Below the pieces are notes generated by a model, which was given only the letters and a program-made list of their open reading frames with translations, searched no databases and was not told where the DNA came from. Positions 1 through 8,088 of a stretch of DNA of 64,000 bases are shown here, piece by piece. The stretch's first letter is position 1; the number at the start of each line of letters is the position of its first letter. Location of the stretch: assembly GCA_963662395.1 (NCBI GenBank), contig OY759511.1:3286001-3350000 (forward strand), written 5' to 3'. The stretch is from JAPOXR01 sp963662395 (GTDB lineage Bacteria > Pseudomonadota > Alphaproteobacteria > Rhodobacterales > Rhodobacteraceae). The position numbers were made by a program, and so were the translations under genes.

Positions 1-1
1 G

Positions 2-256
2 AGCCCGCGATACAGCGTCAGCATGGACCCGGAGATCCGCCGCATCTCCCCGGTCATGACCATCGTCGACGGCATGGCGCGCACGGGAATGCTGCAATAC
101 TGGCCGCGCCCGCCGGTTCCCGAGATCACCGAACTGATCTCGATCATCGGCTGCGAGATGCATGACATGCTGCAGGGGGCGCTGTCGGTCAGCCAGGCGT
201 TGGCGAATGCCCAGAGACGGGCCGACCGGCTGATGCGCTCGCGCGGCCGTTACTGA
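2..256 (+). CDS. C-terminal end of an extracellular solute-binding protein (family 1), probably an HTH fusion; 5' part outside window
   Basis: The reading frame is open from base 2 and ends at TGA 254-256, so only about the last 84 residues are present. They align along their whole length with the C-terminus of the protein at 12193-13896: both have a SPR[YF]S start, the block WPRPPVPE, the block MHDML[QR]G and a final RGRY or HGRY. That paralogue is a cytoplasmic-looking fusion of a winged-helix region to a solute-binding domain, so this gene may have the same architecture, but its N-terminus cannot be seen. It lies 41 bases upstream of the M24/E1/E2 operon on the same strand, so it could be a regulator or binding protein for that pathway (inference). 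Confidence 0.7.
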   Translation, partial: SPRYSVSMDPEIRRISPVMTIVDGMARTGMLQYWPRPPVPEITELISIIGCEMHDMLQGALSVSQALANAQRRADRLMRSRGRY

Positions 257-297
257 ATGAGCACCCGCTTCCCGGGATGCATTGAAGGGAGACAAAG

Positions 298-1593
298 ATG
301 AACGCATTGATGCCGAACATCCTGACACCGGCCGATCTCGAGCCACACTGGAACTGGGAAGGCCGCCTGCCGGCCTGGGGACATACATCGGTGGATTTCG
401 AGCGGCGGGTCGACCATGACCGGCTGCGCCGCTATCGCCTGGGCCGGACCCGGGGCGCTCTGAGGGCATCGGAGTGCGGCACGCTGCTCCTGTTCGATGT
501 CAACAACATCCGCTACGTCTCGGGCACCAAGATCGGCGAGTGGGAGCGGGACAAGATGTGTCGGTTCTGCCTGCTGACCGGCGATGATGCCCCCTATGTG
601 TGGGATTTCGGTTCGGCGGCCGTGCATCACAAGCGGTATTCCGACTGGCTCATGCCCGATCACTGCCGGGCCGGCGTGGTCGGCATGCGCGGCACCATCC
701 CGCCATCCTTCGGGCTGATGAAGAGGTATGCCGAGGAGATCGCCGGGCTGGTCAGGCAGGCCGGAATGCAGGACATGCCGGTCGGGCTCGACTATGCGGA
801 AACGGCGATGTTCCATGCCCTGCAGGAGGCCGGGTTGACGGTGGTTGACGGGCAGCAGATCATGCTCTCGGCCCGGGAGATCAAGAACTGGGACGAAATC
901 CAGCTGCTGACCCAGGCGGCCAGCATGGTCGATGGCGTCTACCACATGATCTACGAGGAGCTGAAGCCGGGCATTCGCGAGGCCGATATCGTCGCCCTGT
1001 CGAACAAGATGCTCTACGAGATGGGCTCGGACGATGTCGAGGCGATCAATGCCATCTCCGGCGAGCGCTGCAACCCGCACCCGCACAATTTCACCGACCG
1101 CTATTTCCGTCCCGGTGACCAGGCCTTCTTCGATATCCTGCAAAGCTACCAGGGCTACCGGACCTGCTATTACCGCACCTTCAATATCGGCCGCGCCACC
1201 CCGGCCCAGCACGATGCCTACACGAAAGCGCGGGAATGGCTGGATGCCGCCATCAATGCCATCCGGCCGGGGGTCACCACCGACAGGGTTGCCGGCCTGT
1301 GGCCACCCGCCGAGGAATACGGCTTTTCCGACGAGCTTGCCGCCTTCGGCCTGCAGTTCGGCCACGGGCTGGGGCTGGCCCTGCACGAGCGCCCGATCAT
1401 CAGCCGCGCCGTCAGCCTGGAGAACCCGATGGAGATCCGCACCGGCATGGTGTTCGCGCTGGAGACCTACTGCCCGGCCGCCGATGGCTACTCGGCTGCC
1501 CGGATCGAGGAGGAGGTGGTGGTGACCGATACCGGTTGCGAGGTCATCTCGCTGTTCCCGGCCGAGGAGTTGCCGATTGCCAACAGGTATTGA
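298..1593 (+). CDS. M24 (creatinase/aminopeptidase P-like) family protein with an altered metal site
   Basis: 431 residues, the usual length of two-domain creatinase, prolidase and DddP-type proteins. The C-terminal pita-bread domain is clear: FFD near 277-279, FGHGLGLALHE, an ALET motif and RIEEEV. In M24 enzymes two Asp, one His and two Glu bind the dinuclear metal centre. Here the first Asp is D279, but the second Asp, 11 residues on before RTF, is C290 (TCYYRTF). His and both Glu remain. The start is preceded by GGGAGA. It is the first complete gene of an operon with a 2-oxo-acid dehydrogenase, so a role on the same substrate (hydrolysis or lyase reaction on a small molecule) is more likely than general peptide cleavage. 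Substrate unknown. Confidence 0.8.
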   Translation: MNALMPNILTPADLEPHWNWEGRLPAWGHTSVDFERRVDHDRLRRYRLGRTRGALRASECGTLLLFDVNNIRYVSGTKIGEWERDKMCRFCLLTGDDAPYVWDFGSAAVHHKRYSDWLMPDHCRAGVVGMRGTIPPSFGLMKRYAEEIAGLVRQAGMQDMPVGLDYAETAMFHALQEAGLTVVDGQQIMLSAREIKNWDEIQLLTQAASMVDGVYHMIYEELKPGIREADIVALSNKMLYEMGSDDVEAINAISGERCNPHPHNFTDRYFRPGDQAFFDILQSYQGYRTCYYRTFNIGRATPAQHDAYTKAREWLDAAINAIRPGVTTDRVAGLWPPAEEYGFSDELAAFGLQFGHGLGLALHERPIISRAVSLENPMEIRTGMVFALETYCPAADGYSAARIEEEVVVTDTGCEVISLFPAEELPIANRY

Positions 1594-1623
1594 CCGATAC
1601 CGGCCGCCGCCCGGGAGGAAGAC

Positions 1624-2610
1624 ATGACGACGCAACCGAGGCAGAATTCCGAAGACTATCTGCGCTTCTACCGGCAGATGGCGAGGATCCGCAGTTTCGA
1701 GGATTGTGCCAACCAGCTGTATCTCGATGCACGGATGCCGGGGCTTACACACATGTATTCGGGGGAGGAGGCGGTGGCGGTGGGAATCTGCGAAGCGCTG
1801 CGGCCGACCGACAAGATCACCTCGACCCATCGCGGCCACGGCCATTGCGTGGCCAAGGGCGCCGAGTTCAGGCCGATGTTCTGCGAGTTGCTCGGCAAGG
1901 AGGAGGGATATTGCCGCGGAAAGGGCGGCTCCATGCACATCGCCGATCAGTCGCTTGGCAATCTCGGCGCCAACGCCATCGTAGGCGGCTCCATGGGCAT
2001 CGCCACCGGCTCGGCACTCAGGGCGAAGCTCCAGGGATCAGACGATGTCACCGTCTGTTTCTTCGGCGATGGTGCCACCGCCCAGGGGCTGATGTACGAG
2101 GTGATGAACATGGCGGCACTGTGGAGCCTGCCGGTCATCTATGCCTGCGAAAACAACGGCTATTCGGAATATACGAGGACCGTCGAGATCGCCGCCGGCT
2201 CCATCACCGGCCGGGCGGAGGCGTTCGGGATCGAGGCCCACCGGGTCGACGGCCAGGACGTGCTGGCGGTCAACAAGCTGGCAACCGGGCTCGTCGACCG
2301 ATGCCGGCAGGGCGAGGGTCCGTTCTTCATCGAGCTGGAGACCTATCGCCACCACGGCCACCATGTCGGCGACATCAACCGCAGCTACTACCGGTCACGG
2401 GAGGAAGAGCAGGGCTGGAGAGAGGACCGGGACCCGATCAGCCTGTTCGGGGCCTGGCTGGCCAGCCAGGGCGTGGCCGGCGAAGACGAACTGGCGACGA
2501 TGCGCCAGGCCATCCGGGCGGAGGCGGAGGCGGCGGTCGAGTATGCACTCGCTGCACCCTATCCCGACGGCTCCGAGGTCGGCATGCATGTCCATGCCGG
2601 TGCGTCCTGA
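1624..2610 (+). CDS. Thiamine-diphosphate-dependent 2-oxo-acid dehydrogenase E1 component, alpha subunit (AcoA/PdhA type)
   Basis: 328 residues, the usual length for AcoA/PdhA-type E1 alpha. The ThDP motif starts with GDG at about residues 148-150 and ends with NNGYSEYT about 28 residues later. An R-H-G-H-G motif for the E1 active site and an HHGHHVGD stretch in the phosphorylation-loop region are also present. The subunit decarboxylates a 2-oxo acid (pyruvate, acetoin or a branched or sugar-derived keto acid) and passes the acyl group to lipoamide on E2. A strong ribosome site (GGGAGGAAGAC) precedes the ATG, and the stop overlaps the E1 beta start by one base (TGATG). The actual substrate cannot be read from the sequence. 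No E3 gene lies in the window. Confidence 0.9.
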   Translation: MTTQPRQNSEDYLRFYRQMARIRSFEDCANQLYLDARMPGLTHMYSGEEAVAVGICEALRPTDKITSTHRGHGHCVAKGAEFRPMFCELLGKEEGYCRGKGGSMHIADQSLGNLGANAIVGGSMGIATGSALRAKLQGSDDVTVCFFGDGATAQGLMYEVMNMAALWSLPVIYACENNGYSEYTRTVEIAAGSITGRAEAFGIEAHRVDGQDVLAVNKLATGLVDRCRQGEGPFFIELETYRHHGHHVGDINRSYYRSREEEQGWREDRDPISLFGAWLASQGVAGEDELATMRQAIRAEAEAAVEYALAAPYPDGSEVGMHVHAGAS

Positions 2611-3605
2611 TGCGCAGCATCACCCTTTCCCAGGCCGTCAGGGAGGCCATGGCCGAGGAGATGCGGCGCGACGACAGCGTGTTCCTGATCGGCGAGGACG
2701 TGGCCGAGGCCGGCACGCCCTTCAAGGTGACATCGGGGCTGGTCGAGGAATTCGGGACCGAGCGGGTCATCGACACCCCGATCTCCGAGCCCGGCTTCCT
2801 GGGCATTGCCGTCGGGGCGGCGATGACCGGGGCGCGGCCGATCGTCGATATCATGTTCGGGGATTTCCTGTTCCTGGTCATGGACCAGCTTTGCAACCAG
2901 GCCGCCAAGATCCATTACATGTCGGGTGGCAAGCTGACGGTGCCGCTGGTGGTCAGGACAAATCTCGGCGCCACCCGCCGGTCGGCAGCCCAGCACTCGC
3001 AGTCGCTGCATGCGCTCCTGGCCCACATTCCCGGGCTGAAGGTGGCGCTGCCATCGAGCGCCTACGAGGCCAAGGGTCTGCTGAAGACCGCGATCCGCGA
3101 CGACAACCCGGTGGTGATCCTCGAGGACAAGCTGATGTACCAGGACAAGGCGCCGGTGCCGGAGGCGGAATACCTGCTCCCCTTCGGCGAGGCGAAAATC
3201 CTGCGTGAGGGCTCGGATGTGACGCTGGTCGGCACCTCGTCCATGCGGCAGGTCTGCGAGGCGGCGGCCGATATCCTGGCCGGCGAGGGCACAAGCGCCG
3301 AAATCGTCGATCCGCGCACCGTCGTGCCGCTCGATGAGCAATTGATCCTGAACTCGGTCCGGAAGACCGGCCGCGCCATCGTCGTCGATGAGGGCCACCA
3401 GAGCTACGGCGTGACGGCCGAGATCGCCTCGCGCATCTCCGAGAAGGCCTTCTACCACCTCGACGCGCCGGTGATCCGCATGGGTGCGATGGATGTGCCG
3501 GTCCCCTTCAGCCCGGCGCTCGAGGATCTGACCGTGCCGACCGCCGAAGGGGTGACCGATGCCGCACGCAGGATCGTGGCAGGAGAGATGTTCCATGACC
3601 TCTGA
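2610..3605 (+). CDS. 2-oxo-acid dehydrogenase E1 component, beta subunit (AcoB/PdhB type)
   Basis: 331 residues. The start is the ATG overlapping the E1 alpha stop; the frame is open much further upstream, but that extension is antisense-like noise over the M24 and E1 alpha genes. Recognisable family blocks are LSQAVREAMAEEM at the N-terminus, FLIGEDVAEAGTPFKV, DTPISEPGFLGIAVGAAM, a transketolase central region, and a C-terminal domain beginning near LVGTSSM and running through DPRTVVPLD and VVDEGHQSYG. With E1 alpha it forms the alpha2beta2 heterotetramer that holds ThDP at the interface. It overlaps the next gene by 11 bases, indicating tight translational coupling. Confidence 0.92.
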   Translation: MRSITLSQAVREAMAEEMRRDDSVFLIGEDVAEAGTPFKVTSGLVEEFGTERVIDTPISEPGFLGIAVGAAMTGARPIVDIMFGDFLFLVMDQLCNQAAKIHYMSGGKLTVPLVVRTNLGATRRSAAQHSQSLHALLAHIPGLKVALPSSAYEAKGLLKTAIRDDNPVVILEDKLMYQDKAPVPEAEYLLPFGEAKILREGSDVTLVGTSSMRQVCEAAADILAGEGTSAEIVDPRTVVPLDEQLILNSVRKTGRAIVVDEGHQSYGVTAEIASRISEKAFYHLDAPVIRMGAMDVPVPFSPALEDLTVPTAEGVTDAARRIVAGEMFHDL

Positions 3606-4521
3606 AGTGAGAATGCCGCAGCTGGGAATGAACCAGGAGCGCGCCGCCATCCTGGCCTGGCGAGCCCGGATCGGCGATCGGGTGGAGGAGGGGGATATCC
3701 TCTACGAGGTCGAGACCGACAAGGCGGCAATGGAAATCGAGGCCGGCAAGGCCGGATACCTCGCCGAGATCCGCGCCGCTGTCGGTGAAGAGATCCCGGT
3801 TGGCGAGGTGATTGCCGTGATCGTGGAGAAGGAAGGCGACGTCCCGGCCCGGGCCGAAAACCGGGACACCGATCCCGGGCCAGGAACACACCGGCCGACC
3901 GAGGCCCCCTCCGAGCCCACCATTGCAGTCCCGGCGCAGGAGCAAGGCCGGGGACACACCGCCAGGGTGCTGGCCTCGCCGAAGGCACGGCGACTTGCCG
4001 CCCGGCGCGGGATCGACCTGGCCGCCTTGCGCGATCGGGGGGTGCAGGAGCCGATACATGAGGCAGACTTGCCGGCAATGGCCACCTCCCGCCAGTCGGC
4101 ACTCGAGGCGCGGGTGGATGGCGATGCCTTCAACGCATTGCTGGCGCGATCCTCCACCACCAGCCGCACCCACCTCCTGGCCGCCTTTGCCGCCAGCGCC
4201 TGGCGGGCCCGCTTCGCCGCCGGCGAGGTGTCGGTGGCGCTCCTCGACATCGATGGCAGCGAAGCGGTGCTTGCCAATCCCGACCAGGCCGGCAGGGGGG
4301 TGGCGGGAGTTCCGGCGCTGACACTGATCGATCTCGGCGAGACCCGGCTCACTTCCTGTCGCCTGGCACGGAACGGGGTGACGCTCGGCGTCGGGCGTGA
4401 CGGCGCCGTCCTTGTCCTCACCCTCACCTTCGATGGGGAAGTCCTGCCATTGCCGGATGCAATTGCATTGCTCGACGCGGTGGCCGCCCGGGTCGAGGAC
4501 CCGATACGGCAATTGCTGTGA
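3595..4521 (+). CDS. E2-like lipoyl protein: lipoyl domain, subunit-binding domain and a degenerate acyltransferase domain
   Basis: 308 residues from the ATG at 3595; an in-frame ATG at 3559 would only add E1 beta-coding sequence. Residues 1-80 are a lipoyl domain with the modification lysine at K43 in ETDKAAMEIEA. Residues about 124-160 are a peripheral subunit-binding domain (ASPKARRLAARRGID). The rest looks like a shrunken E2 catalytic domain: the tail LTFDGEVLPLPDA followed by VEDPIRQLL sits where active E2 proteins have SFDHRxxDGA. The catalytic His and the DHR motif are therefore missing. It probably carries the swinging lipoyl arm and binds E1/E3, while the next gene supplies acyltransferase activity (inference). 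Confidence 0.8.
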   Translation: MTSEVRMPQLGMNQERAAILAWRARIGDRVEEGDILYEVETDKAAMEIEAGKAGYLAEIRAAVGEEIPVGEVIAVIVEKEGDVPARAENRDTDPGPGTHRPTEAPSEPTIAVPAQEQGRGHTARVLASPKARRLAARRGIDLAALRDRGVQEPIHEADLPAMATSRQSALEARVDGDAFNALLARSSTTSRTHLLAAFAASAWRARFAAGEVSVALLDIDGSEAVLANPDQAGRGVAGVPALTLIDLGETRLTSCRLARNGVTLGVGRDGAVLVLTLTFDGEVLPLPDAIALLDAVAARVEDPIRQLL

Positions 4522-4600
4522 GGTACCGGCCGATGTGCAAGATGTCAGCCGCCTGCACACCTCGCTCCGGGCGCCGCCGCCGGGCCAGGGAGCACCGCTG

Positions 4601-5464
4601 ATGCGCGCCGTGGCCAGTCCCTCGGTGCGCCGGCTGGCGCGGGAGAGCGGCATCGATCCGGATATGCTCGCCGAGAGGCTGGGTCGCCAGACCATCGGGC
4701 GCGAGGACATCATCACTGGCGCGCCGCCCGTCCCACCCAGGCAAACCGACTGGGATGTCGATCACTCGCAGTGGGGTCCGGTGACCAGCACGACACTTGA
4801 CCGGCCCGCCCGCCTCGCCCAGGGCCGACTGACCGTCGCCCGGCAATTGATCCCGGCGGTGACCCACCACGATCATGCCGACGTGACAAGGATCGAGGCC
4901 ACCCGGGCCCGGCTGAAGGCCGAGGGGGTGCGCATCACCGCCCTTGCATTCCATGTCGCGGTGCTTGCCAGGTGCCTGAAGGAGTATCCGACCTTCAACG
5001 CCTCGCTCGCCGCCGATGGCAGGGAGCTGGTCCTGAAGGGCTATGTCCATATCGGCATTGCCGCCTCCACACCGAGGGGCCTCGTGGTGCCGGTCATCCG
5101 CAACGCCGATCAGAAGCGGCTCCAGGACATCGCGGCGGAGCTTGCCGACCTGGCCGAACGGGCCCGGAAACGCCGCATCCGGCCGGAGGAAATGGGCGGC
5201 GCATCGATGACCATTTCGTCGCTCGGCAGAACCGGCGGCAGGTCATTCACGCCGATCGTCAACCCGCCGGAACTGGCCATTCTCGGCATCAGCCGCACCG
5301 AAATCCGCCCGCATTGGGATGGAAGGGAATTCGTTCCCAGGCCCGTGGCGCCGCTCGATCTGTCCTATGACCACCGTGTCATCAATGGCGCCGACGCCGC
5401 AGCATTCATGACACGTTACCGGGAGCTTCTTGCCGACCCGGACATTCTCCTGGCGCTCCGGTAA
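4601..5464 (+). CDS. 2-oxo-acid dehydrogenase E2 catalytic subunit lacking a lipoyl domain
   Basis: 287 residues. The ATG at 4601 is chosen because AGGGAG lies 8 bases upstream; a GTG at 4535 is also possible. Residues about 5-40 form a peripheral subunit-binding domain (ASPSVRRLARESGID). The remainder is the CAT-fold acyltransferase domain with IGIAASTPRGLVVPVIRNAD, MTISSLG and the catalytic SYDHRVINGADAA near residue 255. There is no lipoyl domain, so this enzyme must take acyl groups from a lipoyl arm on another chain, most simply the product of the preceding gene. Together the two genes look like one E2 split in two with the missing functions divided between them. Confidence 0.88.
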   Translation: MRAVASPSVRRLARESGIDPDMLAERLGRQTIGREDIITGAPPVPPRQTDWDVDHSQWGPVTSTTLDRPARLAQGRLTVARQLIPAVTHHDHADVTRIEATRARLKAEGVRITALAFHVAVLARCLKEYPTFNASLAADGRELVLKGYVHIGIAASTPRGLVVPVIRNADQKRLQDIAAELADLAERARKRRIRPEEMGGASMTISSLGRTGGRSFTPIVNPPELAILGISRTEIRPHWDGREFVPRPVAPLDLSYDHRVINGADAAAFMTRYRELLADPDILLALR

Positions 5465-6145
5465 TCCCCCGGCTGCCGTGTCGGACCCGCAGGAGTGCTC
5501 GGCGATGCAGCTGGGCCGGACAAAAGCGGAGGACACGGGAGAGGCTGGCCAGCCTCGATACGACGGCTGCCCTGGCGAGGGTCGATTGTGAAGATCGGGG
5601 ACGGGTCGACAAATGCGAGGACCTGGGGTCGGGCAGGGTGTCTGCCGATTGCCGGCCCTGCATTTGGCGCCAGGGGCCGTGAATGGCACCCGAACTTGAC
5701 GTGGACACATGCCCCGCCGAGGTGTCCGAATTTCAACGGCTGAAACCGGATGGCACCGACGGGCGCTCATCTGGACAGGGAACAGCGAATGGAGGAAGGG
5801 TGAAGGCCAGCTACCTTACCCGCCTACAGTATCGACCCGAGTCAGGCTCGACCAGAATACCCCGATCATCATGCCGTCATTCCGGTAGACCAAGGGGCCC
5901 TGAAAGAGATAGAAACGTGGTTGCCGTATCCCGCAGGTTCATACTCATTGGAGCGTGGAAGGGGTGTGGAAACGGAGTTGGCAGTTCAATAGTGGTCAGG
6001 GAACACGTCGCGTGCACGAATAGTGGGCCCGTGCGTCTCGGAAGCAACCATGGACCTGTCGAACATGAACTGTGAATGTCAGGCCTGTTAAGCCAAGGGA
6101 GTGCTATTGCGCAACTTCTCAGGCACCAACCAAGGATGAAACAGG
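5465..6145. other. Non-coding stretch between the E2 operon and the ATPase/TOPRIM cassette
   Basis: About 680 bases with no reading frame that I can assign to a family. Base composition shifts from GC-rich on the left to clearly AT-richer near 5900-6145, matching the following cassette, so the edge of an acquired segment probably falls here. I see no convincing terminal repeat, tRNA or attachment site. Confidence 0.4.
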
Positions 6146-7192
6146 ATGCTACGGTCTCTAAGAATTCGGAATTTTCGAGCATTCTCGACCCTCGAGATTG
6201 ATCCACTAAGCAGGATAAATCTCCTGATTGGACAGAATAACGCTGGCAAGACGTCGTTGCTTGAAGCGCTGTTTCTCTTGTCAGCGGCCGGAAACCCACA
6301 ATTTGCACTCAATCAAAACGTGATCCGCATGGCCGATAATGTGGCCCCCGGTATGGTGTCCGAGACGTTTTGGAAGGCAATGTTCAATGGATTCGATACT
6401 TCAAGGGAAGTGGAAATCTCCTCCGACCACGAGCCTCTCGGATTACTGGTTCTGAAATTCGCACTTGAACAGCCGGGTATCTTGAACTTGCCAGCTGAAG
6501 ACACCGTTCGGCTGACAATGCCTGAATTGCAAAACACTTCCGGGCTCGGGTTTTCGTATCGCGCAGGGGCGCAATCACCGGTCAAAGGAAGAATCCGTGC
6601 TACTGGAGACGGGTTTCATATCGAACAACCGGCTTCGCCTACTCGGTTCAAGGCGATAATCTTGACTTCACGCGTCGGCAATTCCAACGAGGATGCTCAA
6701 CGACTCGGTGAGCTAAGGAGGAAAAAGCAGGGACATCTGCTTGCCGAGGCTCTTCGAATTGTGGAACCTCGGCTAATCAGCGTGGAAGACAACTCCGCCG
6801 CAGGCATCCCGATGATCTGGGGCGATGTCGGCCTTGGGGAGCTCATTCCTCTGAACGTGATGGGCGAAGGCATGACAAGGGTCGCCCGCCTCATCCTTGC
6901 GATCTCCGCGGCACCGGATGGTGTCGTGCTGGTCGACGAAATCGAAAACGGGCTTCATCATTCTGTACTCGCGAAGGTCTGGCAAGCGGTGTCAACAGCG
7001 GCCGCTGAATTCAACACGCAGATTATTGCCTCCACACACAGCTTTGAATGCCTTGAGGCCGCCCACAATTCCCTTGAAGGGGACCACTTCCGTATTCACC
7101 GGCTTGAAATCACTGAACGAGAAATAGGGTTGGTCAGTTATGATCGGACCGAATTGGAGGCAGCGGTTTCATTTGGCCTCGAGGTTCGGTGA
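6146..7192 (+). CDS. AAA family ATPase (OLD/AAA_15-21 type), first gene of a two-gene cassette
   Basis: 348 residues. SMC/RecF-like ATPase: N-terminal LRIRNFRAFSTLEID, Walker A GQNNAGKTS at about residues 29-37, a signature-like MGEGMTRVARLILA region, Walker B VVLVDEIENGLHHS and the ASTHSFE switch motif. It has no C-terminal TOPRIM domain, unlike one-chain OLD proteins; that domain is supplied by the overlapping next gene. Such ATPase plus TOPRIM pairs (for example PARIS AriA/AriB) sense phage and trigger a nuclease; a defence role here is inference. The gene is clearly less GC-rich than its neighbours, which points to horizontal transfer. Confidence 0.8.
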   Translation: MLRSLRIRNFRAFSTLEIDPLSRINLLIGQNNAGKTSLLEALFLLSAAGNPQFALNQNVIRMADNVAPGMVSETFWKAMFNGFDTSREVEISSDHEPLGLLVLKFALEQPGILNLPAEDTVRLTMPELQNTSGLGFSYRAGAQSPVKGRIRATGDGFHIEQPASPTRFKAIILTSRVGNSNEDAQRLGELRRKKQGHLLAEALRIVEPRLISVEDNSAAGIPMIWGDVGLGELIPLNVMGEGMTRVARLILAISAAPDGVVLVDEIENGLHHSVLAKVWQAVSTAAAEFNTQIIASTHSFECLEAAHNSLEGDHFRIHRLEITEREIGLVSYDRTELEAAVSFGLEVR

Positions 7193-7836
7193 CGATGCAC
7201 AAACCAACGGCTATTTCGAAAGACAAACTCCTTCTCGTTGAAGGTAACGATCAGAGGAACTTCTTTGAAGCGTTTCTGAGCCAGATTGACATAGCGGATG
7301 ATGTTCAGGTCATGAATTTCGGAGGGATTGGCGACTTGCGCAATTTCCTGTCGGCATTGGTGAAAATGCCGGACTTCAGTGATGTGCAAAGCGTCGGCCT
7401 CGTACGTGATGCAGAGAATTCGGAGGTGGGGGCGGTCCAGAGTGTTCAGTCATCTCTGGAGAGTGCGGGCTTGCCGATACCTACGCAAGCAGGCGTGAAT
7501 GTCGTAGATGGCCATCCCCGGGTCGGCATTCTGATTTTGCCGGGTAACGGGCAGCCCGGCATGCTGGAGACTTTGGTAAATCGCACTTTTGCCGACACCG
7601 AAATCGACAACTGCATCAGCGATTTTTTTGTTTGCGTGGAGAAGTCGGCGACGAAATCAATCTACCAGAAGGACAAGGCACGCACGTTTGCGTTCTTGGC
7701 GGTTACACCGAATGCCCATCACTCCGTAGGTGTAGCGGCGAAGCAGGGTGTGGTGAATGTTCAGCACGGTGCCTTCAACGAGGTACGGAATTTTCTCAGG
7801 GCTATAGGCACGAACGACGGCAGCAAGGCACGATAA
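7189..7836 (+). CDS. TOPRIM-like DUF3226 family protein, partner of the upstream ATPase
   Basis: 215 residues from GTG 7189, which overlaps the ATPase stop (GTGA); an ATG follows at 7195. The N-terminus KLLLVEGNDQRNFFEA carries the TOPRIM glutamate, FGGIGDLRNFL follows, and VGLVRDAEN holds the acidic DxE-type pair. ILPGNGQPGMLETL and the FFVCVE stretch are typical of DUF3226. TOPRIM folds bind metal and cut or nick nucleic acid, so the protein is the likely effector of the cassette. Same low GC as the ATPase. Which described defence system it belongs to, if any, cannot be settled by eye. Confidence 0.75.
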   Translation: MTMHKPTAISKDKLLLVEGNDQRNFFEAFLSQIDIADDVQVMNFGGIGDLRNFLSALVKMPDFSDVQSVGLVRDAENSEVGAVQSVQSSLESAGLPIPTQAGVNVVDGHPRVGILILPGNGQPGMLETLVNRTFADTEIDNCISDFFVCVEKSATKSIYQKDKARTFAFLAVTPNAHHSVGVAAKQGVVNVQHGAFNEVRNFLRAIGTNDGSKAR

Positions 7837-8088
7837 GGAGGCTCCTGATTGCTGTCTCCCACAGTAGGTCGACTGACAGCGGGGTGGATTGCATGGACTT
7901 ATCCGCCGCCGGATTTTCATGAGATCGGGACTCTTGACTGCCGCAATCTCGGCAAGCAGACCGGCGATCAACGCACATCCCGGCCGGGGTGACTGGGTCG
8001 TCAGACAGTATTTGATCCCCTGCACAGGCCATGAGGGAGGCAATTGTAGTGGCGCCGGGTTCCGGGGCTGGACGGATTGGTCCTGCCG

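Noticed and set aside
250..1938. Long minus-strand open frame of 562 codons over the M24 and E1 alpha genes
   Set aside because: Antisense shadow of GC-rich genes; the plus strand shows clear family motifs, and the minus translation has none.
1236..2609. Upstream extension of the E1 beta frame
   Set aside because: It overlaps M24 and E1 alpha in another frame; the ATG at 2610 coupled to the E1 alpha stop gives the normal family start.
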